NCBI RefSeq assembly: GCF_002204185.1
Contig: NZ_MXPU01000005.1
Location: 248,001-312,000 of the forward strand
Reading direction: 5' to 3'
DNA from: Rhizobium esperanzae
GTDB taxonomy: Bacteria > Pseudomonadota > Alphaproteobacteria > Rhizobiales > Rhizobiaceae
DNA length: 64,000 nucleotides
The translations under genes were made by a program, and so were the position numbers. Of this stretch, positions 26,634 through 35,086 are shown piece after piece (positions within the stretch are counted from its first letter, which is position 1; each line of letters begins with the position of its first letter). The notes under the pieces are model-generated. The model saw only the letters and a program-made list of their open reading frames with translations, was not told the DNA's origin and ran no database searches.

Positions 26634-27575
26634 TTAAACGTAGAACCGGTAGCCGTCGGAAATCTCCGCGCCGAGCTGGTTGTTGCGCGAGACGAAGTCT
26701 TCCAGGAATTCGTGCAGCCCCTGATCCATGATGTCGCGGATCGCCCGCGTCTGCAGCGTGGTGCGGATCGCGTCGGCAGTGTCGTGAGCGGGAAGCCGCT
26801 CCTCGTAATCCTGGGCGAGATAGCCGAGATTGCTGACGATCTTCTCGTAGCAATAGGCGAGTGAGCGCGGCATCTGCACATTCAGGGTCAGGAAGTCGGC
26901 AATATTCATCGCTCGGTATTCGCCGTCATAGGCCCAGCTATAGGCGCGGTGCGCGGAGACCGAACGCAGGATCGATTCCCACTGCACATTGTCGAGCGAC
27001 GAGCCGACCGCCGAAACCGAGGGCAGCAGCACGTAATACTTCACGTCGAGAATGCGGCTGGTATTATCGGCCCGCTCGATGAAGGTGCCGATGCGAGCGA
27101 AGTTATAGAGCTCGTTGCGCAGCGTCGAGCCGTGGAAGGCGCCGCGGATTAGGCCGGCCCGACGCTTGATGACGTCGATCACCTCAGGCAGGTCGGCGGC
27201 CTTCACACGCTTTTCAAGCAGCGACTTCAGGTCGATCCAGCATTCGTTGGTCGCCTCCCAGGTCTCGCGCGTCAGCGCGGTGCGTACCATGCGGGCATTG
27301 TTGCGGCCGGAGTCGATGCAGGACATCACGCTCGACGGGTTAGAGCGATCGCGCAGGAGATAATCGATCGCATCGGCATTGGTCAGCTTGGCGTGGCCCT
27401 CGTCGTAGGCCTCGCGCACGCCGGCACTTTGCAGCACCCCGTCCCAGTTGTCGTCGCCGGCGCTGCTGCGGGTGAGCGACATGCGCAGCCCCGCATCGAC
27501 CAGACGGGCGATATTTTCGGCGCGCTCGATGTAACGGAACATCCAGTAGAGGCCGTTTGCGGTTCTTCCGAGCAT
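26634..27575 (-). CDS. Alpha-E domain protein (DUF403)
   Basis: 313 residues, all-helical. It starts MLGRTANGLYWMFRYIERAE, the diagnostic opening of the alpha-E family, with ENIARLVDAGLRM next. Later come DRSNPSSVMSCIDSGRNNAR and FIERADNTSRILDVKYYVLL. Its function is unknown; it always accompanies a circularly permuted ATP-grasp protein. The start shares its A with the stop of the upstream ATP-grasp gene (TGATG), so translation is coupled. Confidence 0.9.
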   Translation of the reverse strand: MLGRTANGLYWMFRYIERAENIARLVDAGLRMSLTRSSAGDDNWDGVLQSAGVREAYDEGHAKLTNADAIDYLLRDRSNPSSVMSCIDSGRNNARMVRTALTRETWEATNECWIDLKSLLEKRVKAADLPEVIDVIKRRAGLIRGAFHGSTLRNELYNFARIGTFIERADNTSRILDVKYYVLLPSVSAVGSSLDNVQWESILRSVSAHRAYSWAYDGEYRAMNIADFLTLNVQMPRSLAYCYEKIVSNLGYLAQDYEERLPAHDTADAIRTTLQTRAIRDIMDQGLHEFLEDFVSRNNQLGAEISDGYRFYV

Positions 27576-28984
27576 CAGTCCTCCAATACCCAGGTGTCTT
27601 TGGTGCCGCCGCCCTGGCTCGAATTGACCACCAGCGAGCCCTGTTTCAGGGCCACGCGGGTGAGCCCGCCCGGAATGATCTGAACCTTGTCGGAGACGAG
27701 CACATAGGGGCGAAGGTCGACATGGCGCGGCGCGATCCCCTTATTGACGAGGATCGGCACGGTGGAGAGCGACAGCGTCGGCTGGGCGATGTAATTGTTC
27801 GGCTTGGCCTTCAGCTTCTCGGCGAAATCGGCGCGCTCCTTTTTCGATGCCGTCGGGCCGACCAGCATGCCGTAGCCGCCGGAGCCGTGCACTTCCTTGA
27901 CGACCAGCTCTTCCAGGTGCTCCAGCACGTATTTCAGACTTGATGCTTCCGAGCAGCGCCAGGTCGGGACGTTTTCGAGCAGCGCCTTGCGGCCGGTATA
28001 GAATTCGACGATCTCCGGCATATAAGAATAGATCGCCTTGTCGTCCGATATGCCGGTGCCCGGCGCATTGGCGATGGTGATGTTGCCGGAGCGGTAGACA
28101 TCCATGATGCCGGGAATGCCGAGGGCGGAATCGGCCCGGAATGTCAGCGGATCGAGGAAATCGTCGTCGACGCGGCGGTAGAGCACGTCGATCGCCTCGT
28201 AGCCGCGGGTCGTGCGCATCTTCACCTTGCCGTCGATGACGCGCAGATCCGAACCCTCGACCAGTTCGACGCCCATCATGTCGGCCAGGAAGGAGTGTTC
28301 GTAATAGGCTGAATTGTAGATGCCCGGGGTCAGCACCGCGACGCGCGGCTTGCCGGTGCAGCCGGGAGGAGCAAGCGACGCAAGGCTCTGGCGCAAGAGA
28401 TAGGGATAGTCCTCGACGCGCTGCACCTTGTTCTCGTGGAAGAGCTCCGGGAACATCTGCATCATGGTTTCCCGGTTTTCCAGCATGTAACTGACACCGG
28501 AAGGCGTGCGGGCATTGTCCTCCAGCACGTAAAACTGGTCTTCGCCTGTTCGTACGATGTCGGTGCCGACGATATGGGTGTAGACGCCGCCAGGCGGGCG
28601 GAAGCCGATCATCTCGGACAGAAAGGCGACATTGTTTTCGATCAGTTCGCGCGGGATGCGGCCGGCGCGGATGATCTCCTGCTTGTGATAGATATCATCC
28701 AGAAAGGCGTTGAGCGCGATTACCCGCTGCTCGATACCCTGGGCCAGCTTGCGCCATTCGCGGGCGGAGATGATGCGGGGAATGATGTCGAAGGGGATGA
28801 GCTTTTCGGAGCTATCGGCGTGGCCGTAAACGGCGAAGGTGATGCCGGTCTTCCTGAAGATATTTTCCGCGTCGCGGGACTTGGCAATCAGATGCGACCG
28901 GTCTTGGCTGTTGTACCACTCGAAATATTTTTCATAAGGCGGGCGGGGGCTCTCGTCCCCGGTAATCATTTCATCAAATGCCAA
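27575..28984 (-). CDS. Circularly permuted ATP-grasp type 2 protein (DUF404/DUF407)
   Basis: About 469 residues from TTG 28984 (AFDEMITGDESPRPPYEKYF follows); GGGGAG lies eight bases upstream, and the reading to 29044 adds non-conserved residues. Conserved family blocks are FRKTGITFAVYGHADSSEKL, DIVRTGEDQFYVLEDNARTP, RVAVLTPGIYNSAYYEHSFL and EVHGSGGYGMLVG, the last being the nucleotide-binding Gly-rich part. ATP-grasp enzymes ligate a carboxylate to an amine or thiol using ATP. With the alpha-E and transglutaminase genes it probably makes or attaches a small peptide, but no substrate is established. Confidence 0.9.
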   Translation of the reverse strand: MAFDEMITGDESPRPPYEKYFEWYNSQDRSHLIAKSRDAENIFRKTGITFAVYGHADSSEKLIPFDIIPRIISAREWRKLAQGIEQRVIALNAFLDDIYHKQEIIRAGRIPRELIENNVAFLSEMIGFRPPGGVYTHIVGTDIVRTGEDQFYVLEDNARTPSGVSYMLENRETMMQMFPELFHENKVQRVEDYPYLLRQSLASLAPPGCTGKPRVAVLTPGIYNSAYYEHSFLADMMGVELVEGSDLRVIDGKVKMRTTRGYEAIDVLYRRVDDDFLDPLTFRADSALGIPGIMDVYRSGNITIANAPGTGISDDKAIYSYMPEIVEFYTGRKALLENVPTWRCSEASSLKYVLEHLEELVVKEVHGSGGYGMLVGPTASKKERADFAEKLKAKPNNYIAQPTLSLSTVPILVNKGIAPRHVDLRPYVLVSDKVQIIPGGLTRVALKQGSLVVNSSQGGGTKDTWVLED

Positions 28985-29517
28985 AGGTGCGGCTCCCCTT
29001 TTTTGTTCATTTGAATACAACGCAAATTGCAATGCAAGAACCATGCGCAGTTCGAGGGAAAGATTTTGCGGTGCGGGAAAGATGGGGATTTTCGGGCAGT
29101 TGAGCCGAGGTGGCGCGGGGTGGTGGACGGTTGTTCTGTAAAAACTGCGTAAAATCTGAGCAGGTGATGGTTTTTCGTTCGGCCTTGGGAGGAGGCGCGG
29201 CCTCTCCGCTTTGCTCTCTCATTCCCGGCCTATCACAGGAAGCCAGCCACGGCGCGTCTACGCCGTGAATGACTTCTACGGTGACGAGAGTCTCTTGCGC
29301 CCAAGGACTTGGGCGCGCTGGATCCCTGTGACGAGAACAGGGATGAGGGTGGAGGGGGAGGGCTCGGCGACCCTTCCACCCGTATGCACAGTGTCGAGGT
29401 GCCGACCGTTGTCCCCAACCATCAACGAAATTTCAGATAAGTATCAACGCTTCGCCTTTGACCGCGGCCTTCGGGTGCGGCTATCAGCACGGCGATCTCT
29501 TTCTGCCGAGCAGCCCC
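28985..29517. other. Intergenic region with three consecutive hairpins
   Basis: 533 bases between divergent genes. The left part should contain the ATP-grasp operon promoter. The centre (29297-29381) holds three adjacent perfect stems. No gene is visible. Confidence 0.5.
29297..29381. repeat. Triple-hairpin intergenic element
   Basis: Stem 1 is GCGCCCAAG/CTTGGGCGC (29297-29316). Stem 2 is ATCCCTGT/ACAGGGAT (29322-29344). Stem 3 is GGGTGGA/TCCACCC (29347-29381). All three are perfect and only a few bases apart. The stem 2 wording resembles dispersed intergenic repeats I recall from Rhizobium genomes. Confidence 0.6.
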
Positions 29518-30417
29518 ATGTCCCTCGACCGCTTTGCCCCTGCCGTTTTCGTCCTGCTCTGGTCCACGGGCTGGGTGGTGGCGAAATTTGCGGCGCTACA
29601 TTCCGAACCCTTTACCTTTCTTTCGATACGTTATGCGCTGTCGGCCCTGGCCTTCCTGGCCTTTTGCCTGGTGGCCAAGGCGCAATGGCCGAAGAGTCGG
29701 GCGACGGTGCTTCGGGCCATCTATTCCGGTTTTTTCCTGCACGGCTTCTATCTCGCCGGCCTCTGGTGGGCGATCGCCAACGGCGTGCCGGCTGGTATAT
29801 CGGGCATCATCGCGGCACTGCAGCCGCTGCTGACGGCGATGGCGGCTCCCTTCCTCGTCGGCGAGCGGTTGCAGAAGACCCAGCAGCTCGGTCTCGCCCT
29901 CGGCTTCATCGGCATTGCTATCGCGATTTCGCCGAAGCTCTTCGATCCGGCGATGGCCGATCTCAGCCATGCCGCGCTGCCCCTGGCGATCAACCTCATC
30001 GCCATGGGCTCCGTCACCTACGGCACGCTTTATCAGAAGAAACACCTGCAATCCGGTGACCTCAGGACCATCGCGACGCTGCAATATGTCGCCGCTCTCA
30101 TCCTCACCCTGCCGCTGTCGCTGATTTTCGAACACCAGCATTTCGACGGCACCGCGCAGGCCTACGGCGCGCTTCTCTGGTCGGTCTTCGGCCTGTCGAT
30201 GGGCGGTGTCGGGCTGCTGCTTTACCTCATCCGCCGCGGGCAGGTCTCGCGCGCCGCCTCGCTGATCTACCTGATGCCGCCGGCCGTCGCGCTCGAAGCC
30301 TTCATCGCGTTCGGGGAGCGGCTGACGCTGCCGTTGATTCTGGGCACGGTGATCGTCGTGACAGGCGTATATATGACAAACCGCAGGGTCGTTCAGCAGG
30401 CGCAGGCGAGCGTATAG
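29518..30417 (+). CDS. EamA/DMT-family transporter
   Basis: 299 residues from ATG 29518; the in-frame extension upstream is not protein-like. Ten hydrophobic helices in two EamA repeats: VFVLLWSTGWVVAKFAA opens the first and LLWSVFGLSMGGVGLLLYLI lies in the second. YLMPPAVALEAFIAFGERL near the end is typical of RhaT/EamA exporters. The family exports amino acids, metabolites or drugs. The substrate is not indicated, and there is no neighbour in the same operon. Confidence 0.85.
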   Translation: MSLDRFAPAVFVLLWSTGWVVAKFAALHSEPFTFLSIRYALSALAFLAFCLVAKAQWPKSRATVLRAIYSGFFLHGFYLAGLWWAIANGVPAGISGIIAALQPLLTAMAAPFLVGERLQKTQQLGLALGFIGIAIAISPKLFDPAMADLSHAALPLAINLIAMGSVTYGTLYQKKHLQSGDLRTIATLQYVAALILTLPLSLIFEHQHFDGTAQAYGALLWSVFGLSMGGVGLLLYLIRRGQVSRAASLIYLMPPAVALEAFIAFGERLTLPLILGTVIVVTGVYMTNRRVVQQAQASV

Positions 30418-30470
30418 GCTGATGGCTGCGCCAATGTCGAACAACCGAATGGCCTGAACCTCAACTGACC

Positions 30471-30498
30471 GAGGTCGTCGGCGATTGCCGACGACCTC
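30471..30498. terminator. Shared hairpin between convergent DMT and MFS genes
   Basis: GAGGTCGTCGGC-GATT-GCCGACGACCTC, a perfect 12-bp stem with a four-base loop, placed where transcripts from both sides should end. No T-run. Confidence 0.65.
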
Positions 30499-30550
30499 AT
30501 ATCCAGGGTGCCGTAGGGCGCTAATCGGCCCATCAAGCAGGAAGCAACGA

Positions 30551-31759
30551 TCAGTTGCGGGGCTGCAGCAGCGCCAAGGCAACTGTCGACCCAGCCAGGA
30601 GAGCCGTAAGAGTCAATGGTCCCGCAGCGCCGTAGTGGTCGACGATGTAGCCGCCAAAAACCGCGCCGATACTGATGGCCACCTGAAAAGAGACGACCAT
30701 CAGGCTACCCGCCGCCTCCAAAGCGTCGGGGGCCGCGCGGGAAAGATTGGTCGGCAGCACTACCGGCGCCATGCCGAAGGCAAAGCCCCAAAGCGTGACG
30801 AGCGCAAACGCAACGCCGGTGTGAGCGCCCCAAAGCACCAGAGCAAGTGCGGCAAACGCCATCAATACCGCCGTGACAGCCAGCGCTATGCGGATGCTCG
30901 CGTCGGCCATCCGGCCGCCGGCAACATTGCCGATCACGGAGGCGATGCCAAACCCGAGCAGCGCCAGGGCGATCGATCTGGTCTCAAGGAGCGTCACTTG
31001 TTCGAGGAAGGGACGCACATAAACCGATCCGGCAAAATGCCCGGTCATCAGCAAAAGGATGGCAAGCATTCCCAGTTGAATGCCGCCCCGTCGTGTCAGC
31101 CGGAAAACATCAGCGAGACTGTTGCTTGTGCTTGCAGGGAGTGTCGGCAGGCTGAGCAGCTGCAGCAGCATGGCAAGCGCGGCAAGCCCGGCTGTCATCG
31201 CCATGGCGCTGCGCCATCCCAGCCAATCGCTGATCAAAGCACCCATTGATGGTGCAGCTATCGTGGCGAGCGAAACGCCGAGGGTGACGATAGCCATGCC
31301 CCGACCTGTCGCGTTGGCGCCGACCAGCCTCGCCACGACGGCCACTGAAAGCGCCCAAAAGCCGCTGAGCGCGATGCCCAAGCCGGCCCGGCCCAACAAC
31401 AACAGCCAAAAATCGGTCGCCAACGATGCAAGAATATTGGAGCCGACCGCCAACGCACTGAGACCGACCAGCACTGCCTTGCGGTTCAGTCTGCCGATGA
31501 GAACATTGCTCAGCAGGGCCGCCACGGCGCCGACGGAAGCAGTGGCGGTGACGACCTGTCCGGCCGTTCCCTCGGAAATGCCGAGATCACGCGCCATTGG
31601 CGTCAACAGGCCTGCCGGCAGGAACTCAGCAGATACCAGTGCAAAGCTGGTGGCCGCCATCGAAAGAACGGCAAACCAGGTCGCTGCGCTCCACGCGGAT
31701 GATTCGGCCGTCTCCAGGCCAATTGCGGCCCCGTCGAATTGTGATGTTGTGTCCGTCAT
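30551..31759 (-). CDS. MFS efflux transporter (AraJ/drug:H+ antiporter type)
   Basis: 402 residues from ATG 31759, with AGGAG eight bases upstream. Twelve hydrophobic helices; ATWFAVLSMAATSFALVSAE is the first. SNVLIGRLNRKAVLVGLSAL is the MFS motif A variant after helix 2, and GFWALSVAVVARLV follows. It is closest to the DHA1 group (arabinose efflux/chloramphenicol types), so it likely exports a small organic molecule with proton counterflow. The AraC gene upstream runs in the same direction 58 bases away and is the probable regulator. Confidence 0.85.
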   Translation of the reverse strand: MTDTTSQFDGAAIGLETAESSAWSAATWFAVLSMAATSFALVSAEFLPAGLLTPMARDLGISEGTAGQVVTATASVGAVAALLSNVLIGRLNRKAVLVGLSALAVGSNILASLATDFWLLLLGRAGLGIALSGFWALSVAVVARLVGANATGRGMAIVTLGVSLATIAAPSMGALISDWLGWRSAMAMTAGLAALAMLLQLLSLPTLPASTSNSLADVFRLTRRGGIQLGMLAILLLMTGHFAGSVYVRPFLEQVTLLETRSIALALLGFGIASVIGNVAGGRMADASIRIALAVTAVLMAFAALALVLWGAHTGVAFALVTLWGFAFGMAPVVLPTNLSRAAPDALEAAGSLMVVSFQVAISIGAVFGGYIVDHYGAAGPLTLTALLAGSTVALALLQPRN

Positions 31760-31817
31760 TGAAGGATCTCCTATGTTCGGAGACTTCATAGACGAAGTTT
31801 TCAGGATGATATGTGTC

Positions 31818-32807
31818 TTAAAATCCGAAATCCATATCAATTCGTCCGGAACTTGTGCGACGCACAATCCCCGGTGAAACGTTGGTGACGCGCTTGAAGG
31901 CGCGCGCGAAAGACGCCTCCGACTCATAGCCTAGCCGGGAGGCAACCTCGGCAACCGACATGCCGTTTTGCGCCAACAAATCGCGGGCAAGCTGCATACG
32001 CAGACGGGCGAGATAATGTGCCGCGCCTTCTCCCAAAATAGCGCTGAAGCGCTCGGCGAAGATCGAGCGCGACTGGCCTGCCACACCAGCGAGGGTTTCG
32101 AGGGTCCAGTTATGGCCGGGATCCCGGTGCATGGCCGCCAACACACGACCGATATTGGGATCGCGGATGGCGGCGAGCCAGCCGGTGGTCGAGGCTCCGC
32201 TGCAGTTGACCCAGCAGCGGATAAGCCGGGCTGCGAGCAAGTCCGCCATACGCGACAAGACCGTCGCGCTTCCCATCTGGGGCTGTGTCGCCTCCGCGGA
32301 CATAGCGGCCAGCAAGGGCCCCACTACCGCGTCATTACCGGCCACATCGCAGCCCTTGATGATTGGCGGCATCAGGGCGATCAAGGGGTTAAGCGCATGG
32401 GCGCCCAAAGTCATAGAGCCGCAGAAGAGAGTGCTGGTGGCACCCGTTCCTTCACGCAGGACGTCGCAGACGTTGCTGCCCAATTTTGTAATCTGACAGC
32501 TTTTAAGTGAGTCGCCCTCAACATCCGGCGCGCTCGCCAATCGATGTGCGATGCCTTGCGGCAGCAGCACCAGGTCGCCATCATTCAACTCCTGCCATCC
32601 TTGGACTTCGGTATGGATCCAGCACGGACCCTGGCTGACGAAGTGAAAACGCAGCAGTTGCTGTTGCGGAAAGGCGATGCTCCATGGATGCCTGAGCTCG
32701 CAGCGGCCATAGTTCACTCCACTCAAGCGAAAGTCTTGCAGGACTTCGCTCAGGGCATCCATTGGGATAGTCGAAGGCGACAACGGCGGGGACGGATGGT
32801 CAAGCAT
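31818..32807 (-). CDS. AraC-family transcriptional regulator
   Basis: 329 residues. The N-terminal cupin-like sensor (about 15-190; RFHFVSQGPCWIHTE, DGDLVLLPQGIAHRL) matches the cupin_6 group of AraC proteins. The C-terminal double HTH (about 225-320) is clear: TLETLAGVAGQSRSIFAERF, then MSVAEVASRLGYESEASFAR AFKR. It precedes the MFS efflux gene in the same direction, so regulation of that transporter is the natural reading. The inducer is unknown. Confidence 0.87.
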   Translation of the reverse strand: MLDHPSPPLSPSTIPMDALSEVLQDFRLSGVNYGRCELRHPWSIAFPQQQLLRFHFVSQGPCWIHTEVQGWQELNDGDLVLLPQGIAHRLASAPDVEGDSLKSCQITKLGSNVCDVLREGTGATSTLFCGSMTLGAHALNPLIALMPPIIKGCDVAGNDAVVGPLLAAMSAEATQPQMGSATVLSRMADLLAARLIRCWVNCSGASTTGWLAAIRDPNIGRVLAAMHRDPGHNWTLETLAGVAGQSRSIFAERFSAILGEGAAHYLARLRMQLARDLLAQNGMSVAEVASRLGYESEASFARAFKRVTNVSPGIVRRTSSGRIDMDFGF

Positions 32808-33033
32808 GAGGCCAATTTAGGTCTCAAGCGTCCGGCATTCAAGCGGGCCGGCGGGCTGTCAACCGGCCAGCGGCCGTATCTCTCGAATAAGATCGGTGAG
32901 CAGGTGCCGGCAAGGCTCCGGCGCGATCGCCGCCACCGCTGCGAAGGAGGTTCGATCTCCTCAACTGGTGTGCGTACAGAAACCGGGAAACGTAACCGCA
33001 TATGTCATTGCGGTGTTGCATCACCACAATGAG

Positions 33034-33067
33034 AAAAAGGCCGGACATCACACCAGATGCTCCGGCC
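33034..33067 (-). terminator. Terminator of the DEAD-box helicase gene
   Basis: GGCCGGA and TCCGGCC arms followed on the minus strand by TTTTTCTC, about 30 bases after the helicase stop. Confidence 0.8.
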
Positions 33068-33097
33068 TCCAAATATTCCAGACCAAAAGTTCGGCGC

Positions 33098-34792
33098 TCA
33101 GGCGCGTTCGCGGCGCTGGCCACCGTTGCGGGAGCCCGAGCCGCCGCGGCGGTTGCCGCCATTGCCGTCGCTGCGCTGTTCGCCGCCCTGGGCCTGATGC
33201 GGTCCGCGATCTTCGCCGTGCTTGCGGGCCGGGCGGCCGTGAGCGTGGCGGCCGTTGCCGCGGTGATGGCCGCTCGGTTCGCCATTGGCATGATGGCCAT
33301 TGGGGCCGTTATGCGCAGGGCGCTGCGGCTTTGCCGGGCGGAAATCGGAGGTCGATGCCAGATCGTTGTCGGGGCCGAAAGCCGGGGCCGCTTCGCCGCG
33401 GCGCTGACCGCGGAAGTCCTCGTTGCGGTTTGGGCGCTCGGGACGCGGACGGCGCTCACGGCGTTCCTCGCCGCCGGCGCGGATTTCGCTGCCTTCGCCG
33501 TCGCGGCGCGGGCGGCGTTCCTGGCGGCTGCCGCGAGGTTCAGAGCGGTTGGCGTCGCCACGGCCTTCGCCGCGACCCTCACCACGACCCTGGCCGCCAC
33601 CGCGATTGCGGTTGTTGCCATTGCCGTTGCCGCGGCGGGGGCCGCTGTTGCTGATGTTGGCCGGCGGTTCGCCGCTTGCAACTGCGATGTCGATGCCCAT
33701 CAGGCGCTCGATATCACGCAGCAGCTTGGCTTCGTCAGGGGCGCAGAAGGCAATGGCGATGCCGTCGCGGCCGGCGCGCGCCGTGCGGCCGATGCGGTGA
33801 ACATAGGCGTCGGGCACTTCGGGCAGGTCATAGTTGTAGACGTGGCTGACGGCTGGGATGTCGATGCCGCGGGCGGCAACGTCGGTGGCGATCAGCGTCT
33901 TGATGCTGCCGTCGCGGAAGGCCTTCAGCGCCCTCTCGCGCTGGCCCTGGCTCTTGTTGCCGTGGATCGAGGCGACGGAGTAGCCGATATTGTCGAGGTG
34001 CTTCATCAGCTTCTCGGCGCCGTGCTTGGTGCGCAGGAAGACGATGGCGCGGCCATCGGGGTTTTCGGTCAGAGACTTGCGCAACAGTTCGGTCTTGTCG
34101 TTCTTGCCGGCGACGAAATGCACATACTGCTCGACCTTGTCGGCAGCCTTGCCCGGAGGCGTGACTTCGACCTTGACTGGATCGACGAGGTATTCGCCGG
34201 CGAGATCGGCGATCGCCTTCGGCATGGTGGCCGAAAACAGCATGGTCTGGCGCTTCTTCGGCACCAGCTTGGCGATCTTGCGCAGATCGTGCACGAAGCC
34301 GAGGTCGAGCATCTGGTCGGCTTCATCAAGCACGAGATAGCGCACCGTGGTCAAGGTGATGGCGCGGCGATTGACGAGATCGAGCAGGCGGCCGGGAGTG
34401 GCGACCAGAACATCGGTGCCTTTTTCAAGCTGCAGCTGCTGCTTGTTGATCGAGACGCCGCCGACGACGACGTTGATGCGCAGCGGCGATTTGCGGATGA
34501 ATTTCTTCAGGTTGTCGGCGATCTGGTTCACCAGCTCGCGGGTCGGTGCCAGGATCAGCGTCCGCGTCGTGCGGTTGTCGGGGCGACGCTCGTCGGCAAG
34601 CAGCTTTTCAATGAGCGGCAGGCCGAAGGCCGCGGTCTTGCCGGTGCCGGTCTGGGCAAGACCGATCAGGTCTCGGCCCTGGAGGAGGAGGGGGATGGCC
34701 TGTTCCTGGATCGGGGTCGGCGTTTCGATGCCGAGCTGGAACAAGGTGGCGACGATCGGCTTGGAGACACCAAGCGATTCAAAATTAGTCAA
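33098..34792 (-). CDS. rhlE: DEAD-box RNA helicase, RhlE-like, with Arg/Gly-rich tail
   Basis: About 564 residues from TTG 34792, with AAAGG seven bases upstream; TNFESLGVSKPI is where the conserved core starts. The Q motif is TPTPIQEQAI, motif I AQTGTGKTAAF, Ia PTRELVNQI, II VLDEADQMLDLGF, III SATMPKAI, and VI HRIGRTARAGRDG. The last 190 residues are low-complexity, rich in Arg, Gly, Asn and Pro, with RGEGRGEGRG-type repeats, and should bind RNA or promote condensation. The family remodels ribosomal RNA and degradosome substrates, especially in the cold. The frame stays open upstream for another 96 codons, but those residues are not conserved. A long 5' leader is more likely. Confidence 0.92.
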   Translation of the reverse strand: MTNFESLGVSKPIVATLFQLGIETPTPIQEQAIPLLLQGRDLIGLAQTGTGKTAAFGLPLIEKLLADERRPDNRTTRTLILAPTRELVNQIADNLKKFIRKSPLRINVVVGGVSINKQQLQLEKGTDVLVATPGRLLDLVNRRAITLTTVRYLVLDEADQMLDLGFVHDLRKIAKLVPKKRQTMLFSATMPKAIADLAGEYLVDPVKVEVTPPGKAADKVEQYVHFVAGKNDKTELLRKSLTENPDGRAIVFLRTKHGAEKLMKHLDNIGYSVASIHGNKSQGQRERALKAFRDGSIKTLIATDVAARGIDIPAVSHVYNYDLPEVPDAYVHRIGRTARAGRDGIAIAFCAPDEAKLLRDIERLMGIDIAVASGEPPANISNSGPRRGNGNGNNRNRGGGQGRGEGRGEGRGDANRSEPRGSRQERRPRRDGEGSEIRAGGEERRERRPRPERPNRNEDFRGQRRGEAAPAFGPDNDLASTSDFRPAKPQRPAHNGPNGHHANGEPSGHHRGNGRHAHGRPARKHGEDRGPHQAQGGEQRSDGNGGNRRGGSGSRNGGQRRERA

Positions 34793-35086
34793 GGCATAAC
34801 CTTTCGGGGCGCCACAACGACTATGGCCGGAACGCACCATGCGATCCGGTTTCATTCTGGCGTCAAGAACCCCGCGTGAAGTGGGAACTTGTGAGTTGGA
34901 AAAAGCTTTCCAGCGCTTCTGGCCGCTCTTGGGAGTGCGGCGCTCTTTCGAAATGCGCTTTTGTCCCTTCTTCCTGCGTTTCGTATTTTCGAGCAGGGGC
35001 ACGCTCACGCGGCGGCCGGAAGGGTGAAAGCTGAGCCGCATTTGGGCTAGTTCGCGCGGAAAGTCAAGTGCAGCGCACAAAAAGCG

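Noticed and set aside
31080..31877. 265-codon plus-strand frame opposite the MFS efflux gene.
   Set aside because: Shadow of a clear 12-helix transporter; the product is Ala/Thr/Pro-rich without motifs.
33002..34879. 625-codon plus-strand frame opposite the helicase gene.
   Set aside because: It is the complement of a strongly conserved DEAD-box gene, and its Ala/Val-rich start simply mirrors the Arg/Gly-rich tail codons.
34793..35080. In-frame N-terminal extension of the DEAD-box helicase (96 codons).
   Set aside because: The residues are basic and unlike any helicase N-terminus. TTG 34792 has a ribosome site directly before the conserved Q-motif region, so this is better seen as leader.
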